Source: Methanobrevibacter_A sp964431035 (lineage in GTDB: Archaea; Methanobacteriota; Methanobacteria; Methanobacteriales; Methanobacteriaceae). From it: DNA of 20,275 nt. The DNA lies in contig CAYSIF010000028.1 in NCBI GenBank assembly GCA_964431035.1, positions 1 to 20,275 on the forward strand, read 5' to 3'. Positions within the stretch are counted from its first letter, which is position 1. Every line of letters starts with the position of its first letter. Below are positions 7,624 through 15,387 of this stretch, piece after piece. Below the pieces are notes generated by a model. That model was not told the DNA's origin and ran no database searches. It saw nothing but the letters and a program-made list of their open reading frames with translations. The position numbers were made by a program, and so were the translations under genes.

Positions 7624-7782
7624 ATGAATTTAGTTGATTTTGCAAAAGGAATTTTATGTTTAGTTATAAGTGTAGCTTTTATATTTGCATTTTTTAGTTC
7701 AAAGAATTCATGGGCTTTTTTAATTGGGATTTGGTTTTTAATATTTGGTATTGCTTTCTTTATTCAATCTATTAGGAAGTAA
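7624..7782 (+). CDS. Small two-helix membrane protein
   Basis: 52 aa from ATG 7624. Two hydrophobic segments (about residues 8-25, GILCLVISVAFIFAFF, and 30-48, AFLIGIWFLIFGIAFFIQS) with a short polar turn make a hairpin-type membrane protein ending in a basic IRK. An upstream in-frame TTG at 7582 would add 14 residues but falls in a stem-loop and lacks a ribosome site. The ATG has only a weak AGAAG upstream. Function unknown. It precedes another membrane protein by 44 bp and may share its transcript. Confidence 0.5.
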   Translation: MNLVDFAKGILCLVISVAFIFAFFSSKNSWAFLIGIWFLIFGIAFFIQSIRK

Positions 7783-7826
7783 AATAAGAATAAATGTATG
7801 TTTTTTTTCTTGGAGGCTAAAAATTT

Positions 7827-8408
7827 ATGGTTTCAAATGAGATAAAAGCTATTTATAAGGATGCTAAAAATATACGGAAGGAGTATATAAGTCAGGATTC
7901 TGAGTTGGAGTATATTTTAAATTGGAATGAGACTGCTGATAATAGTGATAAAAAGATAATTACTGAAGAGATGAAGAGTAATCTTAGGGAATTTTATTTA
8001 AATAAGATTGGTGAAGATACTATAAAAAATAATCCGGATTATGATGTTGATTTGGTTTCGGTTGAGCCGTATTATGCTAATATTGTGGATTTGAATTTTC
8101 CTGAAAGTTTTGGTAGTGTTTTTATTAAATCATTTTTAATTGATCTTGGTTTATATTTGCTTTTAAATCTTGGGGCAGTAATTTTATGGTGGATTTTAGG
8201 TTATGTGGCTTGGATTGGTATTATAATTAATACTTTCTTATTTGTTTCTTGGTCTAAAAATGATTCTAAGAAGTTTATGGTTTCTTCTAAAAAGTCTGAA
8301 ACTGAGAAACAGAAGATTTCAAGGGTTAAGTATGCTCCGATTTTGTCATTTGTAGTTATTTTGTTATTGCACTTTATAGGTATATTTGTAGCTAATAGTT
8401 TTGTTTAA
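7827..8408 (+). CDS. Hypothetical membrane protein
   Basis: 193 aa. The first 100 residues are soluble and charged. Two or three hydrophobic segments follow: about 108-124 (LIDLGLYLLLNLGAVIL), 125-142 (WWILGYVAWIGIIINTFL, possibly continuous with the first) and 172-191 (ILSFVVILLLHFIGIFVANS), separated by a basic loop with SKKSETEKQK. The family is not recognised. The start is supported by TTGGAGG about 10 nt upstream of the ATG. Codons mostly end in T or G. A short GGAG/CTCC stem and T-runs follow. Confidence 0.75.
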   Translation: MVSNEIKAIYKDAKNIRKEYISQDSELEYILNWNETADNSDKKIITEEMKSNLREFYLNKIGEDTIKNNPDYDVDLVSVEPYYANIVDLNFPESFGSVFIKSFLIDLGLYLLLNLGAVILWWILGYVAWIGIIINTFLFVSWSKNDSKKFMVSSKKSETEKQKISRVKYAPILSFVVILLLHFIGIFVANSFV

Positions 8409-8420
8409 CTTATATTATGG

Positions 8421-8451
8421 GGAGTTTATTTTTTCTCCTTCTCTTTTTTTT
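8421..8451 (+). terminator. Short stem with T-run
   Basis: ggag at 8421-8424 pairs with ctcc at 8435-8438, followed by ttctcttttttttatt. It lies 12 nt after the stop of the 193-aa gene. The stem is short, but the T-run fits an archaeal terminator. Confidence 0.45.
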
Positions 8452-8591
8452 ATTGGCTTTTTTTTCAAACATCTTCATTAGGCTTTGTTGTGAGTTTTTT
8501 GTCTTTTTCTTTGTCTTTTTGGTTTTAATAAAATTTCCAAAAGCCACTATACTCACTATTTAATTTTTTTTTTATTCATTATAATATAATG

Positions 8592-8645
8592 TTATATAAA
8601 AAAATATTCAAAAATATAAATATATAATTTTTTTTATAAAGGAGA
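8592..8645 (+). promoter_or_regulatory. Probable promoter of the deoxysugar operon
   Basis: ttatataa at 8592-8599 is a good archaeal TATA box, about 60 nt before the rfbF start, leaving a leader of roughly 35 nt. The ribosome site GGAGA at 8641-8645 is 14 nt from the ATG, longer than usual. A second A/T-rich candidate lies at 8617-8630. Confidence 0.5.
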
Positions 8646-8659
8646 TTTAGTTACAAATT

Positions 8660-9439
8660 ATGAAGGTTGTAATATTGGCAGGTGGTTTTGGAACAAGAAT
8701 ATCTGAGGAATCTTATTTAAAACCAAAACCTATGATTGAAATTGGTGATAAGCCTATACTTTGGCATATTATGAAAATATATTCTCATTATGGTTTTAAT
8801 GAGTTTATAATATGTTTAGGTTATAAGTCACATATGATTAAGGAATTCTTTGCAGACTATTATTTACATACATCTGATGTAACATTTGATTTAAAGGAAA
8901 ATAAGATGGATGTGCATAATAATTATTCAGAGCCATGGAAGGTTACACTGGTGGATACTGGTTTAAATACTATGACTGGTGGAAGAATTAAAAGAATAAG
9001 TAAATACTTACCAGAGGATGAGCCTTTTATGTTAACTTATGGTGATGGTGTAAGTGATGTGAATTTAAAGGAATTGTTGGAGTTTCATAAGAAACAGGGT
9101 AAACTTGCAACATTAACAGCAGTAAATCCTGATGGAAGATTTGGTGTAATTGATATAAACTCTGAGAATACTGTTGAACGTTTTGCAGAGAAAACTAAAG
9201 AGGATAGTGGTTGGATAAATGGTGGTTTTATGGTTTTAGAACCAGAAATACTTGAGTATATACAAGATGATACTACAGTATTTGAAGCAGAACCATTAGA
9301 AAACCTTTCTAAGGATAATCAATTAAAAGCATACAAACATTATGGGTTCTGGAAGTGTATGGATACAAAAAGAGATCATGACGCCCTAAACCAACTATGG
9401 GATACACATGATGCTCCTTGGAAACTATGGGAAAAATAG
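8660..9439 (+). CDS. rfbF: Glucose-1-phosphate cytidylyltransferase
   Basis: 259 aa, near the length of bacterial RfbF/DdhA. It transfers CMP from CTP to glucose 1-phosphate, giving CDP-glucose, the first step of CDP-deoxysugar synthesis. Seen: the nucleotidyltransferase signature LAGGFGTRISEESYLKPKPM at the N-terminus, EIGDKPILWHIMKIYSHYGF, MLTYGDGVSDVN near residues 129-140 (metal/nucleotide Asp), NPDGRFGVIDI and WINGGFMVLEP. The C-terminal GFWKCMDTKRDHDALNQLW is characteristic of the cytidylyl branch as opposed to RmlA. The product feeds the dehydratase encoded 2 nt downstream. The N-terminal MKVVILAGGFGTR fixes the ATG despite the distant ribosome site. Confidence 0.95.
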   Translation: MKVVILAGGFGTRISEESYLKPKPMIEIGDKPILWHIMKIYSHYGFNEFIICLGYKSHMIKEFFADYYLHTSDVTFDLKENKMDVHNNYSEPWKVTLVDTGLNTMTGGRIKRISKYLPEDEPFMLTYGDGVSDVNLKELLEFHKKQGKLATLTAVNPDGRFGVIDINSENTVERFAEKTKEDSGWINGGFMVLEPEILEYIQDDTTVFEAEPLENLSKDNQLKAYKHYGFWKCMDTKRDHDALNQLWDTHDAPWKLWEK

Positions 9440-9441
9440 TT

Positions 9442-10482
9442 ATGAAAAGTTTTTATAAAAATAAAAAAATCCTTATAACCGGACACACTGGATTTAAAGG
9501 GTCATGGCTTGTAAAAATCCTAAATAATTGGGGATCAGATATAACAGGATACTCATTAAACCCTCCAACAGAAACTAATCTATATGATACATTAAATGTG
9601 GAACTTAATAGTGTAATTGCTGATATAAGAGACTATGATACCTTATTAGATACATTTAAAGATACGAGTCCTGAGATTGTTATACATATGGCTGCACAGC
9701 CTATTGTTTTAGAGGCGTATAAAAATCCTAAACTTACTTATGAAACAAATGTGATGGGTACAGTAAATATTTGCCAGGCAATAAAAGAAACAGACTCAGT
9801 AAAATCCTTTGTAAATGTAACAACAGATAAAGTCTACCAAAATGATGATACAGATAAAAAATACACTGAAACTGATAAGTTAAATGGATATGATCCTTAT
9901 TCTAATAGTAAATCCTGCTCAGATATAATAACACAGTCATATTACAAATCATTTTTCAAAGAAACAGGTGTTAGTACATCAACAGTCAGATCTGGAAATG
10001 TAATTGGTGGAGGAGACTTTGCAAAAGATCGTATCATACCAGACTGTATAAAAGCAGCACTAAAAAAAGAAAAAATAAGAATAAGAAATCCAAATTCAAT
10101 AAGACCATACCAACACGTACTAGAACCCTTAAAAATTTATTTAAAAATAGCAAAAGAACAATACACGAAACATGAATACTCAGGTACATATAATGTTGGA
10201 CCATTAGATGAAGACTCAATAACAACACTCCAACTAGTAAAAATGTTCTGTAAATACTGGGGTGAAAACCAGGAATACATAATAACTAATAAAAACGGTC
10301 CACATGAAGCCAAATACTTAAAACTTTCAACAGAAAAAATACAAGAAAAATTCCAATGGACTCCAAAATGGAACATAGAAAAAGCAATAGAAAAAACAGT
10401 AGAATGGGCAAAAGCATATCAACAAAACACAGACACCAATAATATACTTGACAAGCAAATAGAAGAATTCTTTAAAAAATAA
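9442..10482 (+). CDS. rfbG: CDP-glucose 4,6-dehydratase
   Basis: 347 aa from ATG 9442, two bases after the rfbF stop; ATG 9427 inside rfbF is a less likely alternative. It is an extended short-chain dehydrogenase/reductase that converts CDP-glucose to CDP-4-keto-6-deoxyglucose with bound NAD. Seen: Rossmann GHTGFKGSWL near residue 15, VIHMAAQPIVLEAYKNP, NVTTDKVYQND with its catalytic Thr/Asp region, the YSNSK (YxxxK) catalytic pair near residue 154, and RSGNVIGGGDFAKDRIIPD. GHTGFKGSWL and NVIGGGD are diagnostic of RfbG over RmlB. Codon style shifts inside the gene, from G/T-rich before about 9780 to A/C-rich after. Confidence 0.94.
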   Translation: MKSFYKNKKILITGHTGFKGSWLVKILNNWGSDITGYSLNPPTETNLYDTLNVELNSVIADIRDYDTLLDTFKDTSPEIVIHMAAQPIVLEAYKNPKLTYETNVMGTVNICQAIKETDSVKSFVNVTTDKVYQNDDTDKKYTETDKLNGYDPYSNSKSCSDIITQSYYKSFFKETGVSTSTVRSGNVIGGGDFAKDRIIPDCIKAALKKEKIRIRNPNSIRPYQHVLEPLKIYLKIAKEQYTKHEYSGTYNVGPLDEDSITTLQLVKMFCKYWGENQEYIITNKNGPHEAKYLKLSTEKIQEKFQWTPKWNIEKAIEKTVEWAKAYQQNTDTNNILDKQIEEFFKK

Positions 10483-11553
10483 ATGGAGAAAAAAATGTTT
10501 TTGGAAGATAAAATAATACGAAAAGACCTAGAAGAAATAGACGAGGATATAGACTGGAGTCAATTAGAAAACAAAAACATACTAATAACCGGCGCCTACG
10601 GAATGCTAGCATCATATTTGGTATATGAACTGATATATCAAAACGAAGTTAAAAAAAACAATATTAACATAATAGCACTAGTAAAAAACAAAGAAAAATT
10701 AGAAAAAAGATTTGAAGGTTTTGTAGATAAACCATACTTTAAATACATAATATCAGATTTAACAGAACCTATAGAATATACTGGTGAGGTAAACTACATA
10801 ATACATGCAGCAAGCTTTGCAAGTGCACAATACTACTCCACCATACCAGTAGAAGTACTAGAACCCAACACCATAGGAACATACCACCTACTAAACTTCG
10901 CAAAAACACAAAAAAATTTAGAATCAATTTTATATTTAAGTACAGGAAACATTTACGGACTAGTAACAGGGGAAAAATACCTAAAAGAAAACAACTACGG
11001 AACACTAAGCACACTAGACCCACATAGCTGTTATGAAGAAAGTAAAAGAATGGGAGAAACAATCTGCAACGCTTATTATACAGAATATAATTTACCAACA
11101 AAAATAGCAAGAATATTCCATGCATATGCACCAACAATGGACATAAACGATCCACGAGTATTTTCATCATTTACAAGGGATGTAATAAACAACCAAGACA
11201 TACAAATGAAAAGCGAAGGACTGGCAAAAAGAAGCTTCTGCTACATAACAGACATAATAACAGGATTCATGACAATACTTTTAAAAGGAAAACCTGGAGA
11301 ACCATACAATCTCTGTAACACAGACCAATTCATAAGCATAATAGAACTAGCACAAACCATGGTAAATATATTCCCAGAAAAAAACCTAAAAGTAATAAAA
11401 GTAAAAAGAGACAAAAACGAAAACTACATAGAATACCACTCCAACGACGAAATAATACCATGCAACCAAAAACTAAAAGACTTAGGTTGGAGTCCAAAAA
11501 TAAACTGCCACGAAGGATTTAAAAGAGTAATAATAAACAACACAAAAAAATGA
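10483..11553 (+). CDS. NAD-dependent epimerase/dehydratase of a CDP-deoxysugar pathway
   Basis: 356 aa from the ATG directly after the rfbG stop. ATG 10495 (352 aa) has GGAG six bases upstream and may be the true start. Extended SDR: Rossmann ILITGAYGMLASYLVYEL near residue 33, a YEESK (YxxxK) catalytic pair near 182, IIHAASFASAQYYST, GTYHLLNFAK and RSFCYITDIITGFMTILLKG. It resembles the UDP-glucuronate decarboxylase / dTDP-glucose dehydratase branch. By context it should reduce or epimerise the CDP-4-keto-6-deoxysugar made by RfbG; the exact sugar cannot be read from sequence. It overlaps the next reading frame by four bases. Confidence 0.85.
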   Translation: MEKKMFLEDKIIRKDLEEIDEDIDWSQLENKNILITGAYGMLASYLVYELIYQNEVKKNNINIIALVKNKEKLEKRFEGFVDKPYFKYIISDLTEPIEYTGEVNYIIHAASFASAQYYSTIPVEVLEPNTIGTYHLLNFAKTQKNLESILYLSTGNIYGLVTGEKYLKENNYGTLSTLDPHSCYEESKRMGETICNAYYTEYNLPTKIARIFHAYAPTMDINDPRVFSSFTRDVINNQDIQMKSEGLAKRSFCYITDIITGFMTILLKGKPGEPYNLCNTDQFISIIELAQTMVNIFPEKNLKVIKVKRDKNENYIEYHSNDEIIPCNQKLKDLGWSPKINCHEGFKRVIINNTKK

Positions 11554-11564
11554 GGAAAAAAACT

Positions 11565-12065
11565 ATGATATACAAAGGAGAAGATTTAATAAAACTAGAC
11601 GGAGTAAACGGCCAACCCATAGAAGGAGTAGAAATCAAAAAACTCCGCTCAATACCAGATGAACGAGGAACAATATACCACATGCTTCGAGCAGATGATG
11701 AAATATTCGAACAATTCGGAGAAATATACTTCTCCAAAGTCTACTACAACGTAATAAAAGCATGGCACATACACGAAAAAATGATACTAAACTACTCAGT
11801 AGTAGATGGAATGATAAAAATGGTACTCTATGATGATAGGGAAAATTCACCTACAAAGGGAAACCTAATGGAAATATACATAGGAAAAGAAAACCGCTTA
11901 CTAGTAAAAGTGCCACCAATGGTATGGAATGGATTTAAAGGAATTAGTGGAGACAGTGCAATAGTAGCAAACTGTGCAAGCATACCACATGATCCAGAAG
12001 AAATAAAAAGAAAACCCTACGATACAGATGAAATACCCTACGTTTGGGAATTAAAAAACGGATAA
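11565..12065 (+). CDS. RmlC-type deoxysugar 3,5-epimerase-like protein
   Basis: 166 aa from ATG 11565. The frame is also open from ATG 11550 (171 aa), which overlaps the upstream stop as ATGA; GAGG at 11552-11555 favours 11565. It is a cupin of the dTDP-4-dehydrorhamnose 3,5-epimerase family. Seen: IPDERGTIYHMLRADDEIFE, KAWHIHEKM with the WHxH pair, DGMIKMVLYDDRENSPTKG, LLVKVPPMVWNGFKGISGD and the C-terminal PYDTDEIPYVWE. In this operon the substrate is probably CDP-linked, not dTDP-linked. It ends the operon; a hairpin begins over its stop codon. Confidence 0.88.
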   Translation: MIYKGEDLIKLDGVNGQPIEGVEIKKLRSIPDERGTIYHMLRADDEIFEQFGEIYFSKVYYNVIKAWHIHEKMILNYSVVDGMIKMVLYDDRENSPTKGNLMEIYIGKENRLLVKVPPMVWNGFKGISGDSAIVANCASIPHDPEEIKRKPYDTDEIPYVWELKNG

Positions 12066-12110
12066 AATTTATACAATTTTTTTTATCCTAAAAAACATAC
12101 TATTTTTTTT
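12060..12110 (+). terminator. Stem-loop and T-run ending the sugar operon
   Basis: ggataaaa at 12060-12067 pairs with ttttatcc at 12081-12088; the left arm includes the stop codon of the last sugar gene. A run of T follows near 12102-12110. It runs into the tandem repeat array, whose T-rich units could also stop transcription. Confidence 0.5.
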
Positions 12111-12120
12111 TACAATTTTA

Positions 12121-12298
12121 TTCATTTCAAACTATAAATTTTTCAATTTTTACATTTTTATCCATTTGAAACAATAAAATTTCAATTTTTGAAATTTTAT
12201 TCATTTGAAACTATAAATTTTTCATTTTTTACATTTTTATCCATTTGAAACTATAAAATTTTAATTTTTGCAATTTTATCCATTTGAAACAATAAAAT
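12121..12298. repeat. Tandem 39/40-bp repeat array with 79-bp higher order
   Basis: Units begin at 12121, 12161, 12200, 12240 and 12279 (steps 40, 39, 40, 39). Each opens with tYcatttgaaacWataaa and continues A/T-rich. The 40- and 39-bp forms alternate, so 12121-12199 and 12200-12278 are 79-bp copies differing at about five positions. The last unit is cut short, and a degenerate unit may precede at 12082-12120. There are no spacers of independent sequence, so it is a minisatellite and not a CRISPR array. Confidence 0.85.
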
Positions 12299-12395
12299 GG
12301 AAAAAAATGATAATATTAATATTTATTAAAAAATAAAATTTAATTTATAACTAATAATTATTTTTTTCATAGTGTATTAAAAGGTGGAGTATTTT

Positions 12396-13961
12396 TTGGG
12401 GTTATTTAGCAAAGATACTGAGGCAGAAAAAAGGTTAAAGGAATTAGCCGGAGGATTTATTTTATCAGAAGATTTTAAAGAACGATTAAAGGAATATGGT
12501 CTCAGTATACATGAAGGAGTTAAACTCCGTGATGGGTTAAAAATAAAAATAAAAGAAGAAAATATACCTGCAAATAAGGTTGCAGATGAACTAACGCGTC
12601 TACTTGAAGAAAAATCTCAAAAAAAATATGGTAAAGAAACAGATTTAGAAATTGAAAGTGAAGTAGCAGTCGCAATTAATAATGAGGATGATAGTGTTAC
12701 TGTAACTTTAAAAAATAATTCTAACAATGAAGAAAAAACAATAACAATTGACCCGAAACCTGAAGAAGTTAACGATAAACCTGAAAAAACTATCACTCGA
12801 AAACTTGGAGCAGATAAATGGTTAAGGTATGCTTTAAATCAGGAAAGTATGCTTAGAAAATGTTCAAATTGTAATTCAAAAACACTTAAAGAAGATAAAT
12901 TCTGCTATTCCTGTGGAGTAGAACTACCAGAATACAATACTTTAAACAAAATTGGTAAAACTGATAAAGCAGTTATGGAAGAGACTGTTGGAAATTTTGA
13001 AAATAGTGAAGATACACTTAAAGAATTAGAACAACTATACAGTAAAAAAATTTCAGAAGACTATTCAACTAGTTTTAAATTTGCATATGCCTTATTTTTA
13101 AATCAGGTTTTAAAGAATCCAACAAAGAAGTTTAGTGAAAATTTTGGAAAAGAATATGATACAAATTTAAAACTTTTAAAAAAACAGGCTACCTCTGATA
13201 ATTTTATTAAAAAGGGCAGTCCATTATTAGGTCTTAATGGGGCAAAAGTTAAAGATATGAAAGAAGTTCTAAAAGAACATAACCTAAAAGTTTCAGGAAA
13301 TAAAACAGAATTAATTGAAAGAATAGGTGAAAATTTAACACCTGAAGAAATCAAAAAAGCATTCCCCATAAAATCCCTTGAAGTAACAGAAGAAGGATTA
13401 AAATTCCTAGAAAACAATAAACACATATTCATCTACACAAAAACTAATATAAAATACACAATACCCTTAGAAAAATATGATGAACTAATAACAGAAAACG
13501 AAGAATACCAAAAAAATCCAAAAACAGAAACAGTATACCAAATACTACTAAAACACTATAAACAAATAGAAAAAACAGAAAAAATACGAGAATGGTACAC
13601 ATACAATGACATTTTATCCGCAGTCTCACAAATCTATGAAAACCTAGAAAACGATGAAAAACACTTAGAATACGAATTTAAAAAATTCATAGTATGCCTA
13701 AACAAATATGCAATAGACTATAGAGAAATATTTTCTACAGAAGATATTATAAAAACAAGTTTTATAGAAAATCTAATAAAAATAATAAACAACTTAAACT
13801 ATGATATAAGCCAACTAAAAACTATATTCCATAATGCATACACTAATTTAAACCCAATAAAAATAATAATACATGAAGATGATGCATTAATATACTTATT
13901 AAAAATATTCAATGGAGAAAAAATAGAAAATATTCTAAAAGAAATAAAAAACAAATACTAA
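12396..13961 (+). CDS. SAP and zinc-ribbon domain protein
   Basis: 521 aa from TTG 12396, chosen because AAGGTGGAG at 12381-12389 is well placed for it; a GTG at 12384 lies inside that ribosome site. The protein then starts MGLFSKDTEAEKRLK. Order of parts: a helical N-terminus with a strand-rich segment near residues 80-120, a four-Cys zinc ribbon CSNCNSKTLKEDKFCYSCG near 156-174, a helical middle, a SAP motif near 284-314 (KDMKEVLKEHNLKVSGNKTE then LIERI), then LEVTEEGLKFLENN as in the SAP protein at 2622, and a long helical C-terminus. Its stop overlaps that of the convergent metalloprotease. Function unknown; nucleic-acid binding is inferred. The codon style changes sharply near 13340. Confidence 0.82.
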   Translation: MGLFSKDTEAEKRLKELAGGFILSEDFKERLKEYGLSIHEGVKLRDGLKIKIKEENIPANKVADELTRLLEEKSQKKYGKETDLEIESEVAVAINNEDDSVTVTLKNNSNNEEKTITIDPKPEEVNDKPEKTITRKLGADKWLRYALNQESMLRKCSNCNSKTLKEDKFCYSCGVELPEYNTLNKIGKTDKAVMEETVGNFENSEDTLKELEQLYSKKISEDYSTSFKFAYALFLNQVLKNPTKKFSENFGKEYDTNLKLLKKQATSDNFIKKGSPLLGLNGAKVKDMKEVLKEHNLKVSGNKTELIERIGENLTPEEIKKAFPIKSLEVTEEGLKFLENNKHIFIYTKTNIKYTIPLEKYDELITENEEYQKNPKTETVYQILLKHYKQIEKTEKIREWYTYNDILSAVSQIYENLENDEKHLEYEFKKFIVCLNKYAIDYREIFSTEDIIKTSFIENLIKIINNLNYDISQLKTIFHNAYTNLNPIKIIIHEDDALIYLLKIFNGEKIENILKEIKNKY

Positions 13962-14914
13962 TTACGCTTTTTATAAACCTCCAACAAATCATTTAACATT
14001 TTCTCACTCTCACTCTTTTGAGCCCGATTAAAACCCTCACCTAATACAACAGACATAAACTCAATTTTCGCCTCATCTGGCATAACATCATTAATCTCTA
14101 ATACAATCTGATCATAAGAAGGAGGATAATTATAATCCTCTTTAAACTGAGCCTTAATATCCTTTCTTATATCCTCATCAATAAAAGTCTCTAAAATACC
14201 AATAATATCATCAGCAAAAGAATTACCCATACGCATATAAAACTTAACACTATTTACAATATCCTCCTCATGAGGAAACTGATTAACTAAATTATTAAAA
14301 GAACCATAATTCTGATAACCATGAGGAATAAAACGACCCTCAACAGTATGAGCACAATACTCATCCATAACCACATTAAAAATATTAACCTGCATAGAAA
14401 ACTCAACAAAAGCCTCAAGAGGCAAAGTCCTCTTAACACTTAAACGATACATTAAAACTTCCTCGAAAATCTCAGAAAACAAATGATGAGACAACTCATG
14501 AATCAAAGTAGAAATCTGCTGAGAATCATCCAAACGATCATCAATATTAATAACATTAGAAAAATAATTACCTAAATCAGCACCCCTAGTCTTATAATTA
14601 ACATTCACATAAGACTCAACAATCAACTTAACCTTATCCAAAACCTTCAAACCATCCCAATCAATATCATCAATATCAAGCATATCCCTTAAATTATAAG
14701 CACCCCTCAAAGAAATATTAGAAATTATACTCGAATAAGCACTCTCCTCCATCTTAGCTTCAATATCTTTTAAATTATCATCAGTTAACAATTCATCAAA
14801 ACTATTTAAACTGTTTAATTTGAAATATTCTTCTTTAATTAAAGGAGAACCACACTCCCCACAAAAATCAGCATTACTTGTGTTTTTATAACCGCATTTA
14901 GAACAAAAAGACAT
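13958..14914 (-). CDS. Zinc-ribbon protein with HEXXH metalloprotease motif
   Basis: 318 aa. The N-terminus is a short zinc ribbon, MSFCSKCGYKNTSNADFCGE then CGSPL (Cys 4, 7, 18, 21). Residues 135-148 are STLIHELSHHLFSE, giving a zincin HEXXH with H139, E140 and H143. A conserved-looking block NVVMDEYCAHTVEGRFIPHG near 184-203 may supply the third ligand. No signal peptide or membrane segment is seen, so it is probably cytoplasmic. ATG with GGAAGG 13 nt upstream. Its TAG (13958-13960) overlaps the TAA (13959-13961) of the convergent SAP/zinc-ribbon gene. Both carry N-terminal or internal zinc ribbons, so a shared process is possible. The substrate is unknown. Confidence 0.82.
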   Translation of the reverse strand: MSFCSKCGYKNTSNADFCGECGSPLIKEEYFKLNSLNSFDELLTDDNLKDIEAKMEESAYSSIISNISLRGAYNLRDMLDIDDIDWDGLKVLDKVKLIVESYVNVNYKTRGADLGNYFSNVINIDDRLDDSQQISTLIHELSHHLFSEIFEEVLMYRLSVKRTLPLEAFVEFSMQVNIFNVVMDEYCAHTVEGRFIPHGYQNYGSFNNLVNQFPHEEDIVNSVKFYMRMGNSFADDIIGILETFIDEDIRKDIKAQFKEDYNYPPSYDQIVLEINDVMPDEAKIEFMSVVLGEGFNRAQKSESEKMLNDLLEVYKKRN

Positions 14915-14951
14915 TTAGTAAAAACCTTCCAATTTATAAAAGTTAATAGAT

Positions 14952-14978
14952 AGTTATGTAACTTATCATTTATATAAA
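14952..14978 (-). promoter_or_regulatory. TATA box and AGTTACATAACT operator-like motif of the metalloprotease gene
   Basis: A textbook archaeal TATA box, tttatataaa, lies at 14969-14978. Five bases downstream of it on the minus strand is agttacataact (14952-14963), a near-perfect palindrome with arms AGTTA/TAACT. It falls between the TATA box and the expected transcription start near 14947, where an archaeal repressor would bind. Confidence 0.55.
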
Positions 14979-15026
14979 AAAATAGTTCTGGTTGATAAAA
15001 GTTTTATATTTTTAATTAATTTTTAA

Positions 15027-15072
15027 TTTTAGAGAATGAAAATTAAGTTTCCAAAGCATCCATTCTCTAAAA
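15027..15072 (+). other. Strong stem-loop (12-bp perfect arms)
   Basis: ttttagagaatg at 15027-15038 is the exact reverse complement of cattctctaaaa at 15061-15072, with a 22-nt loop, and T-rich sequence follows. It could be a terminator of a lost rightward gene, a structured RNA, or the end of an element. Confidence 0.5.
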
Positions 15073-15102
15073 ATTTTGTTTTTATAATATAATATGCTCT
15101 TA

Positions 15103-15150
15103 GTTAAACGATTAACAATCACTTGAAAAAATCAAGAATTGTTATTTAAA
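15103..15150. other. Imperfect stem-loop
   Basis: aacaat (15114-15119) and cttga (15121-15125) pair with tcaag and attgtt (15132-15143) around a short A loop. The flanks gttaaacgatt and atttaaac extend the pairing imperfectly. It lies 30 bp after the preceding hairpin; together they suggest a structured segment. Confidence 0.4.
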
Positions 15151-15387
15151 CTTATTGTTTTAGTTTAATATATATTTTATCTAAATTCTTCTTTTTTGGT
15201 TTTATTTTTGCATGTTCTTAGATTTTTACTGTTCTTTTTATATTGTTTATTATAAAAACATGTGCCAAATTTTGAGAGGTTTATTTGTTTATGGGATACA
15301 TTTGAAGAGATTAGAGAATTGGGGTGTCTATTGTTCAAAAGTATGGGGTAATGTTTAAGCCTTGATCATATGCTTGGGGTGAATCTA

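Larger units (their letters stand above)
14979..15387. other. Gene-poor stretch with two hairpins
   Basis: No convincing gene. Two stem-loops (15027-15072 and 15103-15150) are listed separately. A 32-codon frame at 15260-15358 (starting MCQILRGLFVYGIH) has no ribosome site and is doubtful. The stretch 15160-15250 is T-rich with nothing recognisable. Confidence 0.4.

Noticed and set aside
12121..12298. CRISPR-like array
   Set aside because: The regular 39/40-bp spacing suggested it, but the sequence between the conserved parts also repeats (79-bp copies about 94% identical), so there are no unique spacers, and no cas genes are nearby.
15251..15262. ataaaaacatgt resembling the right end of the 37-bp repeats
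   Set aside because: Only about 11 bases match and the palindromic core is absent; this can occur by chance in such AT-rich DNA.
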